DNA from: Verrucomicrobia bacterium UBA1200
GTDB taxonomy: Bacteria > Verrucomicrobiota > Kiritimatiellia > RFP12 > UBA1067
Length of the DNA: 10,101 bases
Assembly: GCA_002309765.1 (NCBI GenBank)
Contig: DBXY01000011.1
Location: forward strand, 22,280 to 32,380
Direction: 5' to 3'
A program made the translations under genes and the position numbers. Below the pieces are notes generated by a model, which saw nothing but the letters and a program-made list of their open reading frames with translations, did not search any database and was not told where the DNA came from. Of the stretch, positions 1 to 7,003 are shown in pieces. Position 1 is the first letter of the stretch, and each line of letters begins with the position of its first letter.

Positions 1-1064
1 AGGCCCCCGATTACCTGCGAAGCGCGCTCGTTCTTTCGGAACATCTGGCTTCGCTTCGCATGGCGCGTACAGGAGAGACCTTCCGCCTGATGGTAGTACG
101 CCTTGGAACCGTAGGGCTTCCACAGCATCGCGACGCCGGTGCGCGAGGGCTTGCCGGCGAACTTGCGGTTCTTGACGAGCTGCGCGGAAAGTCCCTCCTG
201 CAAGGCGGAGCGCGTATGCTCGATGTTCTGTCCGAAGAGTGCTGCGGGAATCGGCTTCGCGCCGCGATCCGTCGAAACCGACACCTTCGCGGGCAACGCG
301 TCCGGTCCGGCCTGGACATTCGCGGCGAGTTGCTCGTCCGTGAGCGCGCCCTTCCAGATGCGCACCTCATCGTAGTCCGCACCCGCGTCGCCGTCCACGG
401 CGTACTGCGAACCGCCGAGGAGGAAACGTGGATTGACTATGGACGCGAGCGTCCATCCGCTGTAGAGCTGGCGGTGCTCGCGCTCGATCTCGCCGGTCTT
501 CGCGTTACGGCGCATCGCGCGCATCCGCGTCGAGCCGTTTCCGTTGTTCTCGAACGTCACGGAGATGTGGTACGGCGTTCCGATTTTGTACGGACACAGC
601 GTCTTGAACGCAGAGCGCTTCTTTCCGTCGCAGCACATCTCGATGCTGTCCGTGCCGGGCTGGTCGAAGTAGCTCCACGCCATCGTGAAGTAGTTCTTGT
701 CGTCCGAGCCGTAGTCGAAGATGCGCGCCCATGGATGGACGGAGTTGAGCGTTCCCCACACCTCGATCGTGACGTCCGAGCCATCCGCCGGAAGGAGATT
801 CCTCCCGAGGTCGAGATGGCCCGTCCCGTGCTTGCCGCCGGGCATGACAATCCATGCCGAATGTGCCGTTCCACCATTCCCAAACGGCACAACATCCGAA
901 AAGAACGGTTCCCCTATTTTCCTCGCCTCTACGCCCGTCACGGAATCTTTCGCGTTCCCGGTGAAGCTCCAGCGGTGCACAAGCATGACAGCCGTATTTC
1001 GAGTCTCCGCCGCATATACGGTACACGCGGCACACGCGGCGACGAACAGTAATCTTTTTGTCAT
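1..1064 (-). CDS. Secreted LamG-domain alpha-L-arabinofuranosidase-like protein (GH51-like), C-terminus cut by window edge
   Basis: Reading leftward from the ATG at 1064, the frame stays open for 354 codons and leaves the window without a stop, so only the N-terminal part is present. The protein starts with a signal peptide (MTKRLLF, a short hydrophobic core, probable cleavage after TVYA at about residue 18). A lipobox-like VAAC at residues 8-11 is a weaker alternative. Residues about 28-250 look like a LamG/concanavalin A-like jelly roll: HRWSFTGNAKDSV at the start, DVTIEVWG in the middle, and a closing DYDEVRIWKGALTDEQL that is typical of LamG_3-type domains. From about residue 275, LFGQNIEHTRSALQEGLSAQ followed by LVKNRKFAGKPSR matches the start of the catalytic part of bacterial alpha-L-arabinofuranosidases of the GH51 type (FGxNxEH...GL.aellrNRkF). 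The catalytic Glu pair would lie beyond the edge. AAGGA at 1077-1073, 8 nt before the ATG, supports the start. Likely role: exported removal of arabinose side chains. The substrate is inferred, and the GH family is less certain than the LamG domain. Confidence 0.82.
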   Translation of the reverse strand, partial: MTKRLLFVAACAACTVYAAETRNTAVMLVHRWSFTGNAKDSVTGVEARKIGEPFFSDVVPFGNGGTAHSAWIVMPGGKHGTGHLDLGRNLLPADGSDVTIEVWGTLNSVHPWARIFDYGSDDKNYFTMAWSYFDQPGTDSIEMCCDGKKRSAFKTLCPYKIGTPYHISVTFENNGNGSTRMRAMRRNAKTGEIEREHRQLYSGWTLASIVNPRFLLGGSQYAVDGDAGADYDEVRIWKGALTDEQLAANVQAGPDALPAKVSVSTDRGAKPIPAALFGQNIEHTRSALQEGLSAQLVKNRKFAGKPSRTGVAMLWKPYGSKAYYHQAEGLSCTRHAKRSQMFRKNERASQVIGG

Positions 1065-1072
1065 GTCGATTT

Positions 1073-1077
1073 TCCTT
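1073..1077 (-). promoter_or_regulatory. Ribosome binding site AAGGA for the LamG/arabinofuranosidase gene
   Basis: On the minus strand AAGGA ends 8 nt before the ATG at 1064. It fixes the start at that ATG. An upstream in-window ATG at 1101 belongs to a different frame and encodes nothing recognisable. Confidence 0.7.
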
Positions 1078-1193
1078 CGCTGTTTGTTGAGGTAGTTGCA
1101 AAACCCCTCTTTAGCGCCATTCGAAAACTAGACCATAAAGCCTGACGAAACCCACAGAAACCACCTCGCGCGTCTGAAGGATTCAACATATTT

Positions 1194-1222
1194 AGTGTAC
1201 CAAAATTACGCCCTCGGCACAA
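1194..1222 (-). promoter_or_regulatory. Candidate sigma70 promoter for the LamG/arabinofuranosidase gene
   Basis: On the minus strand a -35 box TTGTGC (1222-1217) and a -10 box TACACT (1199-1194) are separated by exactly 17 bp. Transcription would start near 1187, giving a leader of about 120 nt. Each box differs from consensus at two positions, and the spacing and position fit the downstream gene. A perfect TATAAT at 1271-1266 lies further upstream but lacks a recognisable -35 box at 16-18 bp. Confidence 0.5.
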
Positions 1223-1257
1223 GGGGGAAAATTGACTTTTTTGTTTTGGTGAAATTA

Positions 1258-1275
1258 TGCGCTATATTATAGGCA
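1258..1275. promoter_or_regulatory. Short dyad, possible operator
   Basis: The sequence TGCG-CTATA-T-TATAG-GCA contains a perfect 11-bp palindrome (CTATATTATAG, 1262-1272), extended by partly matching TGC/GCA flanks. It lies about 36 bp upstream of the candidate -35 box of the LamG gene, where a regulator of a carbohydrate gene could bind. AT-rich DNA makes short dyads common, so this is tentative. Confidence 0.22.
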
Positions 1276-1368
1276 TGAAAGCGTAAAATGGACGGCCAGA
1301 CCTCTCTGATATGCCGCCATACAGGCTTGACAGACACTCCGCAAAAATCCCGTGGCGGTCCTTATTAT

Positions 1369-1404
1369 CTAGACTCACTAGACTTTCTAGAAGTTCTAGA
1401 CAAC
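1369..1404. repeat. Four tandem 9-bp units of the form CTAGANNNN
   Basis: CTAGA occurs at 1369, 1378, 1387 and 1396, an exact 9-bp period. The units are CTAGACTCA, CTAGACTTT, CTAGAAGTT and CTAGACAAC. The third unit and the start of the fourth form a perfect 13-bp palindrome, CTAGAAGTTCTAG (1387-1399). The array begins about 10 bp after the stop codon of the lyase gene. It has no following T-run, so it is not a standard intrinsic terminator. The function is unknown. Confidence 0.8.
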
Positions 1405-1413
1405 CCGGCCGGA

Positions 1414-3723
1414 TCACTTCAACGGCGCGAGACCCTGCTGGGGCTGGAGCGTCGTTGCTAGCGGACGCGGGGTGGCGGTTTGCCCCTCCGCAAATGTCCC
1501 GCCCACGCTCCCTTCACGATTGAAGAGAATCGTCATCTCCGCCGTTCCGCCGTCGGATTTCGGCACCGTGACCGTCACGCCATCGCAAGCGGCGGTGACG
1601 ATTTTTTTTACCTGCGGCGGCTTCGACGACATGTCAGCCGCCGTTAGGACGTGCAGGAATCGGTCGGCGTTACGCGGCGCACCGGGCGAAACCTCCAGCC
1701 GCCACGCTCCAAAATACGGGCCACGCCCCGTCCGCTTCGCCCCCCGCTCAGCCGAGGCGAGAAACGCGGAATCCGGCTCCCAGTTCTTGCCGTTCGCCCA
1801 AAACTCTTTGCCGTGACCGCCGATTTTCTCTAGCTTCGCATCCTCCGGCAGGACGGTCTCGCAAAAAAGCCGACCTTTACCGCTATCGGTCGTTAACAGC
1901 CGCCCCTCGATACGCGGCTCGTCCTTTGTGTGCAGAAGCCAAGCCTTACGGTCGGTCGGCACGGCGGCAGTCACGCGGTCATAGACAACAAACACATCGG
2001 GAAGCAGATGGACGAACTGCCGTACTGCCTCTTTGCATTTCTCGCCGTATATGGCCGTCGCATCGGAAGCGATGTAGGTGTAAGCGTTGTTCGTCTCGAA
2101 GGCGAGCACCTTCGCGGAGCCATCGTACATGCCGCCGTCATTCGTCTTGCCTTCCGGGCCGGGATAGACAGGCCCCCAATATTTAGGCAACGGTTCGTCC
2201 GGGCGACGGATTAAGATGCAGTTGTGGGCGATTGTCTGCGCGTAATAGTACTTTAGGTTCCAATCCGTCTCCACGCCGCGCGTTCCGGAATCAAGCGCGA
2301 GAAAGTCATGTTTGTAAATGGTGAAGTTGTTCTCATCGTGGTGCTTGTGCTGGGTTAGGGAGGCCCCTGCGGTGAAGGTGCAGTAGGTGGAATCGGTCTT
2401 CCAGCCTGAGCGCATAAGGAACTGACCAAGATTCTCAAAGTGCCGGGCGTGGAGCGGCAAGTTTTCCAATTCATCGACAGAGTACGGCTTCACACCGTCA
2501 TCCCCGCTGCCGAATAGGAACGGATACATGGGCCAATCATTGGCGAACGATTGGTTGGCCACACGGTCGCGCAGCGATGCGGCGAGACGCGCGGCGGCGG
2601 GATTCGCGTCGCGGAAGAAATGGATATACTGCGTCATGTGCTCGTAAAGCCGCCCCACCGTCAAGGCGTTCTGCGTGTGCGGATCGTCACCGAAACCGGA
2701 GTAAAGGGGTACAGACGGATTCTGCCCGTTCGGAATCCATGTCCAGTAGATCCAATTGGGGAAGAGTGCCAAACCGGGATAGGATACGGCGAGGTTCTCT
2801 CCCGTCGCGGAGAGCCAGGTATGGAAAAAGTTGAAATGTGCCCACGGATACGCGCCCATGCAGTAACCTGGTACGGCGGAGGAAAGCGCGCCGTCATCCC
2901 CCGCGCCGTCATTGCGGAATTTCAACATCTGCATACAAAGGTCGTGACCGCGGCGCAAGTGGTTGCGCGCAAGATCGTCGCAAAAGCCATCGCCGAACGC
3001 CGCAAGGCCCGAATACCACAATAGACTCGGCACACTGTAGAATCCGGTCTGGATTCCGCCCGTGTTGCGGCGGATGATGGACGGCTTGCCCTTGCCGGGT
3101 TGCACGTCCTCAACGTGCTTCACGAGCGGCACAATGATTGCTTTGCGTTCATCAGGCGTAAGTCCCTCCCAAATCCAGTCGTAGGCGCAAAGCGCGAGGA
3201 TGCGCGAGGTGGAGTACCAGTTGACGGCCCGCCCGTTACGATAGGCGGCATGGTAAGCGGCCACACTCGCCTCCAGCATCTTGCGTGCTTTCTCCAAATA
3301 CTTCCGTTCCCCGGTAAAACGCCAAGCAAGCGCGCACTCCGCCGCCTGCGGCCCCCATTCCTTCACGGAAGGAATCGGCGTCGCCGCCGTTGTAGTGTGC
3401 GTACCGCTCGCGGTCTTCACCTCGCGGAAGGTCACGGGGTCAAAACCGGAACAGACCGGATCGTCAGGATAAGCGTCCGCCCGCTTCAGGAGGTTGTCGC
3501 GCGCCGCCCGTGCCGGACCTTCCGCCCGTGCCTTGACCGCCGGCCAGGTCTCCGCGTTGAAGAACATCCGGGGATGATCCGTGCGGATTCGCGCAATCCA
3601 CGCATCCTCGTTGTTTGGCGCCGAAAAAGCAACGTTTACCGCCAGCGGAATAGCCACCCACATGACGACCATCGAGAAGAGGCCGACCGACTTACCGCTC
3701 ATAAAGCTGTTCAAATTCTTCAC
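1414..3723 (-). CDS. Secreted heparinase II/III-like polysaccharide lyase
   Basis: A 769-residue protein with an N-terminal signal sequence (hydrophobic about residues 12-34, likely cleavage after AFSA at 35). After DHPRMFFNAETWPAVKARAE (50-68), which opens many proteins of this family, comes an alpha-helical toroid (about 60-440) with repeated Trp/Ala-rich helices such as YSTSRILALCAYDWIWEGLT (170-189). From about 440 the C-terminal beta-sandwich of the Hepar_II_III type begins: SGWKTDSTYCTF, then QHKHHDENNFTIY (458-470), the usual His/His-Asp-x-Asn core, then DFLALDSGTRG (473-483) and AHNCILI (499-505). Such enzymes cleave uronic-acid-containing polysaccharides (heparan, alginate or related) by beta-elimination in the periplasm or outside the cell; the exact PL family and substrate cannot be read here. 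The start is GTG at 3723, chosen because AAGGAG lies 7 nt upstream; an internal ATG (residue 8) has no such site. It begins 37 bp after the mfd stop with no terminator between. Confidence 0.87.
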   Translation of the reverse strand: MKNLNSFMSGKSVGLFSMVVMWVAIPLAVNVAFSAPNNEDAWIARIRTDHPRMFFNAETWPAVKARAEGPARAARDNLLKRADAYPDDPVCSGFDPVTFREVKTASGTHTTTAATPIPSVKEWGPQAAECALAWRFTGERKYLEKARKMLEASVAAYHAAYRNGRAVNWYSTSRILALCAYDWIWEGLTPDERKAIIVPLVKHVEDVQPGKGKPSIIRRNTGGIQTGFYSVPSLLWYSGLAAFGDGFCDDLARNHLRRGHDLCMQMLKFRNDGAGDDGALSSAVPGYCMGAYPWAHFNFFHTWLSATGENLAVSYPGLALFPNWIYWTWIPNGQNPSVPLYSGFGDDPHTQNALTVGRLYEHMTQYIHFFRDANPAAARLAASLRDRVANQSFANDWPMYPFLFGSGDDGVKPYSVDELENLPLHARHFENLGQFLMRSGWKTDSTYCTFTAGASLTQHKHHDENNFTIYKHDFLALDSGTRGVETDWNLKYYYAQTIAHNCILIRRPDEPLPKYWGPVYPGPEGKTNDGGMYDGSAKVLAFETNNAYTYIASDATAIYGEKCKEAVRQFVHLLPDVFVVYDRVTAAVPTDRKAWLLHTKDEPRIEGRLLTTDSGKGRLFCETVLPEDAKLEKIGGHGKEFWANGKNWEPDSAFLASAERGAKRTGRGPYFGAWRLEVSPGAPRNADRFLHVLTAADMSSKPPQVKKIVTAACDGVTVTVPKSDGGTAEMTILFNREGSVGGTFAEGQTATPRPLATTLQPQQGLAPLK

Positions 3724-3730
3724 TTGTATT

Positions 3731-3736
3731 CTCCTT
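3731..3736 (-). promoter_or_regulatory. Ribosome binding site AAGGAG deciding a GTG start
   Basis: On the minus strand AAGGAG lies 7 nt before GTG at 3723. This strong site favours the GTG over the in-frame ATG seven codons later and keeps the full basic n-region of the signal peptide. Confidence 0.75.
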
Positions 3737-3760
3737 ACCCAGTCGCAAAACCGAACACGG

Positions 3761-6700
3761 TCATTTCACCTGCTCAATGGTTTTTATGATTGACGTCAGT
3801 TTGGCATCGGCGTTTTTGCCGGACAGTAACGGAATGTTTCCTGCGATTGTGACGGGAGCGACCCGGTCTTTCCGTCTGAACATGTATATTTTACCATCGC
3901 GAACCGTAATCCGCGAAATCCGGCGTTCAGCGGCGGTGATCCGCAACAGCGCCAATTTCAGCGCCCGATCCACCGGCTTGGGCGGCATGCCGTAACGGTC
4001 GGACATCTCGCGCCGGATGGATTTGATATCCTTGGCGGAATTGGCTTCCGCGATTTTACGGTGAAAGAGCATCCGGTGTCCATCGTCCTCAATGTACCCG
4101 TACGGAAGGCAGGCGGAACGGTCGGGATCAATCACGCCGGGCGAATAGTCCATAAAGTCGAACTGGGTCTCTACGTCCACCAGCAACGGCGGCTTCTCGC
4201 CTTTGAGCCGGGCTATGGTACGCTTGAGCAACTGGCAATACAGGCCGAATCCGATCGCGGCGATATGCCCGCTCTGCTGGATGCCGAGCAGATTGCCGGA
4301 ACCGCGAATCTCCAGGTCGCGCATCGCCAAACCGAATCCCGCGCCCAATCCGCCGTGTTTGCGGAGCGCGTCCAACCGTTCACGGGCGATTGCGTCAATC
4401 TGACCGTGATCGGGCAACAGCAACCAAGCATAACCCTTTAACGACGAACGCCCCACCCTTCCGCGCAACTGGTAAAGACTGGCAAGGCCGAAACGGTCGG
4501 CACGATGGACGATTATGGTGTTGGCGCGGGGAATGTCCAGCCCGCTCTCCACAATCGTGGTGCAAAGCAGCACATCAATCTCACCCGCCTCAAACGCCTC
4601 CATCTTGCGCGACAGCTCCCCGCTCGGCAACTGCCCATGCGCGACCTCAATCCGTAATTCCGGCAACAGCGACTCCAGCCGCTGGCGCATCATGTCGATG
4701 GTCTTAACCCGGTTGTAGAGGAAGTAAACCTGTCCGCCCCGGCAAACCTCCTGCATCACCGCCTGGCGCAGCGTTTGGTCGGAATCTTTTGCCACCCGCG
4801 TCTCGACCGCCAGGCGTTCCTGCGGCGGGGTTTGCAGCAAACTCATGTCACGGGCGCCGACCATGCTCAAGTACAAGGTGCGGGGTATCGGGGTGGCGGT
4901 GAGGGTCAACACATCGACAATCTGCCGCGCGGTTTTCAATTTCTCTTTGTGCACGACCCCGAACCGCTGCTCCTCGTCGATGATCAGCAAACCCAAATCC
5001 TTGAACGACACCCCGTCCGCCAGCAGCGCGTGGGTACCGATCAAAATATCGACGCGCCCGGTCGCGGCAGCGGCTAAGGCTTGCTCGCAAGCGGCAGGAG
5101 AGTGGAAACGGCTCACCACCCCGATATTCACCGGGAACGCCGCCATCCGTTCTTTAAACGTTTCGTAATGCTGCTCCGCCAGCACCGTGGTCGGCACCAG
5201 CACCGCGACCTGTTTGCCGTTCATCACCGCCAGAAACGCGGCCCGCATCGCCACCTCGGTTTTACCGTACCCGGCGTCACCGCAAATCAACCGGTCCATC
5301 GGCTTGGGCAACGACATATCGCGCTTGACGTCTTCCACCGCTTTGTGCTGATCGGGCGTTTCCGTGTACGGAAAGGCGGCCTCGAATTCCTGCATGTACA
5401 TCGGGGACGGATCGAACGCCACTCCCGGCACCACGGACCGCCGGGCCTGGGTTTCCAACAGCGATGCCGCCAGATCCTGCACCGCGCGCTCCGCATCGGC
5501 CTTCTCCGACAACCACCGCTTGCCGGACAAATTGTGGAGCTTGGCATCCTCACGCCCCGCCACCCCGACGTAGCGGCTCAACAAATGCGCTTGAGACACC
5601 GGCACGTGAATCTTCACCCCGCCCGCGTACTCGATGGAAAACACTTCGTATCGGCGGCCCTCGACGATTATCTCGGTGGAACCCAAAAACCGGCCGATGC
5701 CGTGGTTAAGGTGCACCACCAAATCACCCGGTTCCAATTCCGAAACCTGCTCGATTCTCGCTCCGGCCGCGCTCGTCCCGGACACCGCGCGGCGCACATT
5801 TTTACGGCGCGAAGAAAACAGATCGGTCTGTCCCACCACCACCAGACCCGGAAGCGAAAAACCGCCTGAAATTGCGAACTTCTGAATCTCGATGCCGCTG
5901 TCATCGCCGATTTCCCGGGCCAGCATCTCGCAGGTTCCCGCGGTATCGGCGCATACGAAAACGCGTTCCCCTTCGGCGGCTTGGCCGGAGAAAAACTCCA
6001 ACAGATTGTGGCGGTGCCGGGCCAGCAGATCGGAATAAAGTTCGCCGTCGTCGGCCGTATCGGCCAACCCCGGAACCGACGCCACCGGCAATTCCAGCGT
6101 CGGGGTACGGGGCGGCGGCGGATCGCCGGTGAAAAACTGGAAATGCGGTTTGCTCGCCGCCACCGCCTCCTGCAACCGATCCCATTCCGTTGCGGACGGC
6201 GTATCAAGACGCATGGCCTCGAAATTCTGCCAAAGCAACGCAACGCCCTCTGGCAAAACCTCCGGCACCTGCACGGTTTTAATCGCCTCGCCGAAACACG
6301 GCGGCAGCCACGCCGATTTTCCGGATTCCACGGACAACTGAGTGGAGGGATCGAACATCCGCAGCGACTCCAGCTCGGTGCCGAAGAATTCCGCCCGCCA
6401 CGGAGCCTTGGCTTGCGGCGGCCAGATGTCCAGCACCCCGCCCCGGACCGCAAGTTCTCCGGGATCGAACACATCGGTCACCCTGCGGTATCCGGCATCG
6501 CAAAGCCGCTGAACCAGCTCATCGAATTCAAAGCATCCGCCTACTTTCAGGGTAATTGTGCCGCGGTTAAGCAAATCCGGATCCGGCGCGGGCTGCGTAA
6601 ACGCCGCCATGGTGGCTACCACCACCCGGGGCACCTCTCCGTCCGAACGATCCTCCTCCGACGACTGGTCCGCGATACCGCGCATCGTGCGGATTACCCG

Positions 6701-6991
6701 CGCCCGGTTTCCGGCGGCCACGGCATCGCCCTCCGTCAGTTGCGGAAAGAGCATGGGCGAAATTTCCGCCGTGCGGCTGAGCGAACACAAATCGGCGTAA
6801 ACGCGATCTTGGTCAATCACGCTCGGAACCAGCACCCACGCGCACCGGACCGGCGAACGTCGGGCCAAAACGATTCCGGCCAACGCGGCGGAAACCCCGG
6901 GCAAGAAAGAACCGGCCAGCCGATCGACTCCCTTCGGAATCGCCGACGAAAAAGCTTTGGCAAAAATTTCCGGCCAACCCGTCCGCGCCAT
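3761..6991 (-). CDS. mfd: Transcription-repair coupling factor Mfd
   Basis: Mfd is an SF2 ATPase that removes RNA polymerase stalled at DNA damage and recruits UvrA for nucleotide excision repair. About 1076 residues, slightly shorter than the E. coli protein (1148). Numbering from the ATG at 6997 (subtract 2 for the start chosen here): UvrB-homology region with a GELAVRGGVLDIWP block (180-193) and FFGTELESLRMFD (204-216); RNA-polymerase-interaction (CarD-like) domain from LEPGDLVVHLNHGIGRFLG (421-439) to about 478; Q-motif-like TPDQHKAVEDV (547-557); Walker A GDAGYGKT (573-580); Walker B DEEQRFG (674-680); motif III TATPIPRTL (700-708); motif VI QLRGRVGRS (843-851); and a C-terminal TRCF domain from about 940. 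The family usually has Val where Walker A has Ala here. ATG 6991 is preferred over ATG 6997: AAGGA at 7002-6998 is 6 nt from the former but touches the latter. The gene starts 12 bp after the YihY-family stop, so it is probably co-transcribed with it. Confidence 0.97.
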   Translation of the reverse strand: MARTGWPEIFAKAFSSAIPKGVDRLAGSFLPGVSAALAGIVLARRSPVRCAWVLVPSVIDQDRVYADLCSLSRTAEISPMLFPQLTEGDAVAAGNRARVIRTMRGIADQSSEEDRSDGEVPRVVVATMAAFTQPAPDPDLLNRGTITLKVGGCFEFDELVQRLCDAGYRRVTDVFDPGELAVRGGVLDIWPPQAKAPWRAEFFGTELESLRMFDPSTQLSVESGKSAWLPPCFGEAIKTVQVPEVLPEGVALLWQNFEAMRLDTPSATEWDRLQEAVAASKPHFQFFTGDPPPPRTPTLELPVASVPGLADTADDGELYSDLLARHRHNLLEFFSGQAAEGERVFVCADTAGTCEMLAREIGDDSGIEIQKFAISGGFSLPGLVVVGQTDLFSSRRKNVRRAVSGTSAAGARIEQVSELEPGDLVVHLNHGIGRFLGSTEIIVEGRRYEVFSIEYAGGVKIHVPVSQAHLLSRYVGVAGREDAKLHNLSGKRWLSEKADAERAVQDLAASLLETQARRSVVPGVAFDPSPMYMQEFEAAFPYTETPDQHKAVEDVKRDMSLPKPMDRLICGDAGYGKTEVAMRAAFLAVMNGKQVAVLVPTTVLAEQHYETFKERMAAFPVNIGVVSRFHSPAACEQALAAAATGRVDILIGTHALLADGVSFKDLGLLIIDEEQRFGVVHKEKLKTARQIVDVLTLTATPIPRTLYLSMVGARDMSLLQTPPQERLAVETRVAKDSDQTLRQAVMQEVCRGGQVYFLYNRVKTIDMMRQRLESLLPELRIEVAHGQLPSGELSRKMEAFEAGEIDVLLCTTIVESGLDIPRANTIIVHRADRFGLASLYQLRGRVGRSSLKGYAWLLLPDHGQIDAIARERLDALRKHGGLGAGFGLAMRDLEIRGSGNLLGIQQSGHIAAIGFGLYCQLLKRTIARLKGEKPPLLVDVETQFDFMDYSPGVIDPDRSACLPYGYIEDDGHRMLFHRKIAEANSAKDIKSIRREMSDRYGMPPKPVDRALKLALLRITAAERRISRITVRDGKIYMFRRKDRVAPVTIAGNIPLLSGKNADAKLTSIIKTIEQVK

Positions 6992-6997
6992 CGGCAT

Positions 6998-7002
6998 TCC
7001 TT
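6998..7002 (-). promoter_or_regulatory. Ribosome binding site AAGGA deciding the mfd start
   Basis: On the minus strand AAGGA abuts the ATG at 6997 with no spacer but stands 6 nt from the ATG at 6991. The second ATG is therefore the functional start, and the protein begins MARTG rather than MPMARTG. Confidence 0.65.
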
Positions 7003-7003
7003 T

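Larger units (their letters stand above)
1065..1413. other. 349-bp intergenic spacer
   Basis: This gap separates the lyase gene from the LamG/arabinofuranosidase gene. I see no credible reading frame in it on either strand. Reading in the minus direction it holds, in order, a four-copy 9-bp repeat just after the lyase stop codon, an AT-rich stretch with a short dyad around 1258-1275, and a sigma70-like promoter at 1222-1194 that leaves a leader of about 120 nt before the ATG at 1064. No G+C-rich hairpin followed by a T-run was found after the lyase stop, so read-through into the next gene is possible. A plus-strand TTGACT at 1232-1237 has no -10 box at proper spacing and no gene downstream. 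Confidence 0.7.

Noticed and set aside
181..240. Apparent frameshift at the start of the arabinofuranosidase domain
   Set aside because: Re-reading the reverse complement base by base gave a continuous frame (SALQEGLSAQLVKNRKF). The first impression came from a miscounted G run.
60..1052. A 330-codon open frame on the plus strand
   Set aside because: It is antisense to the LamG/arabinofuranosidase frame, which has a signal peptide, recognisable domains and a ribosome binding site. The plus-strand translation is Arg-rich and shows no family features.
505..1101. A 198-codon minus-strand frame starting upstream of the LamG gene
   Set aside because: It is in a different frame from the one carrying the signal peptide and LamG motifs and ends inside that gene. 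Its composition (Arg, His, Cys) is typical of an out-of-frame shadow.
1232..1270. Plus-strand promoter (TTGACT with a downstream TATATT)
   Set aside because: The spacing is 25 bp, far outside 16-18. No plus-strand gene or terminator-bounded RNA follows.
1289..1361. Possible structured RNA in the spacer (GGAC/GTCC and CCGCCA/TGGCGG pairings)
   Set aside because: The stems are short, separated by long unpaired stretches, and there is no matching promoter and terminator pair. Chance pairing is a sufficient explanation.
1369..1404. CTAGA array read as a CRISPR or an intrinsic terminator
   Set aside because: The units are far too short for CRISPR repeats, there are no spacers of normal length, and the hairpin has an A/T-rich stem with no T-run.
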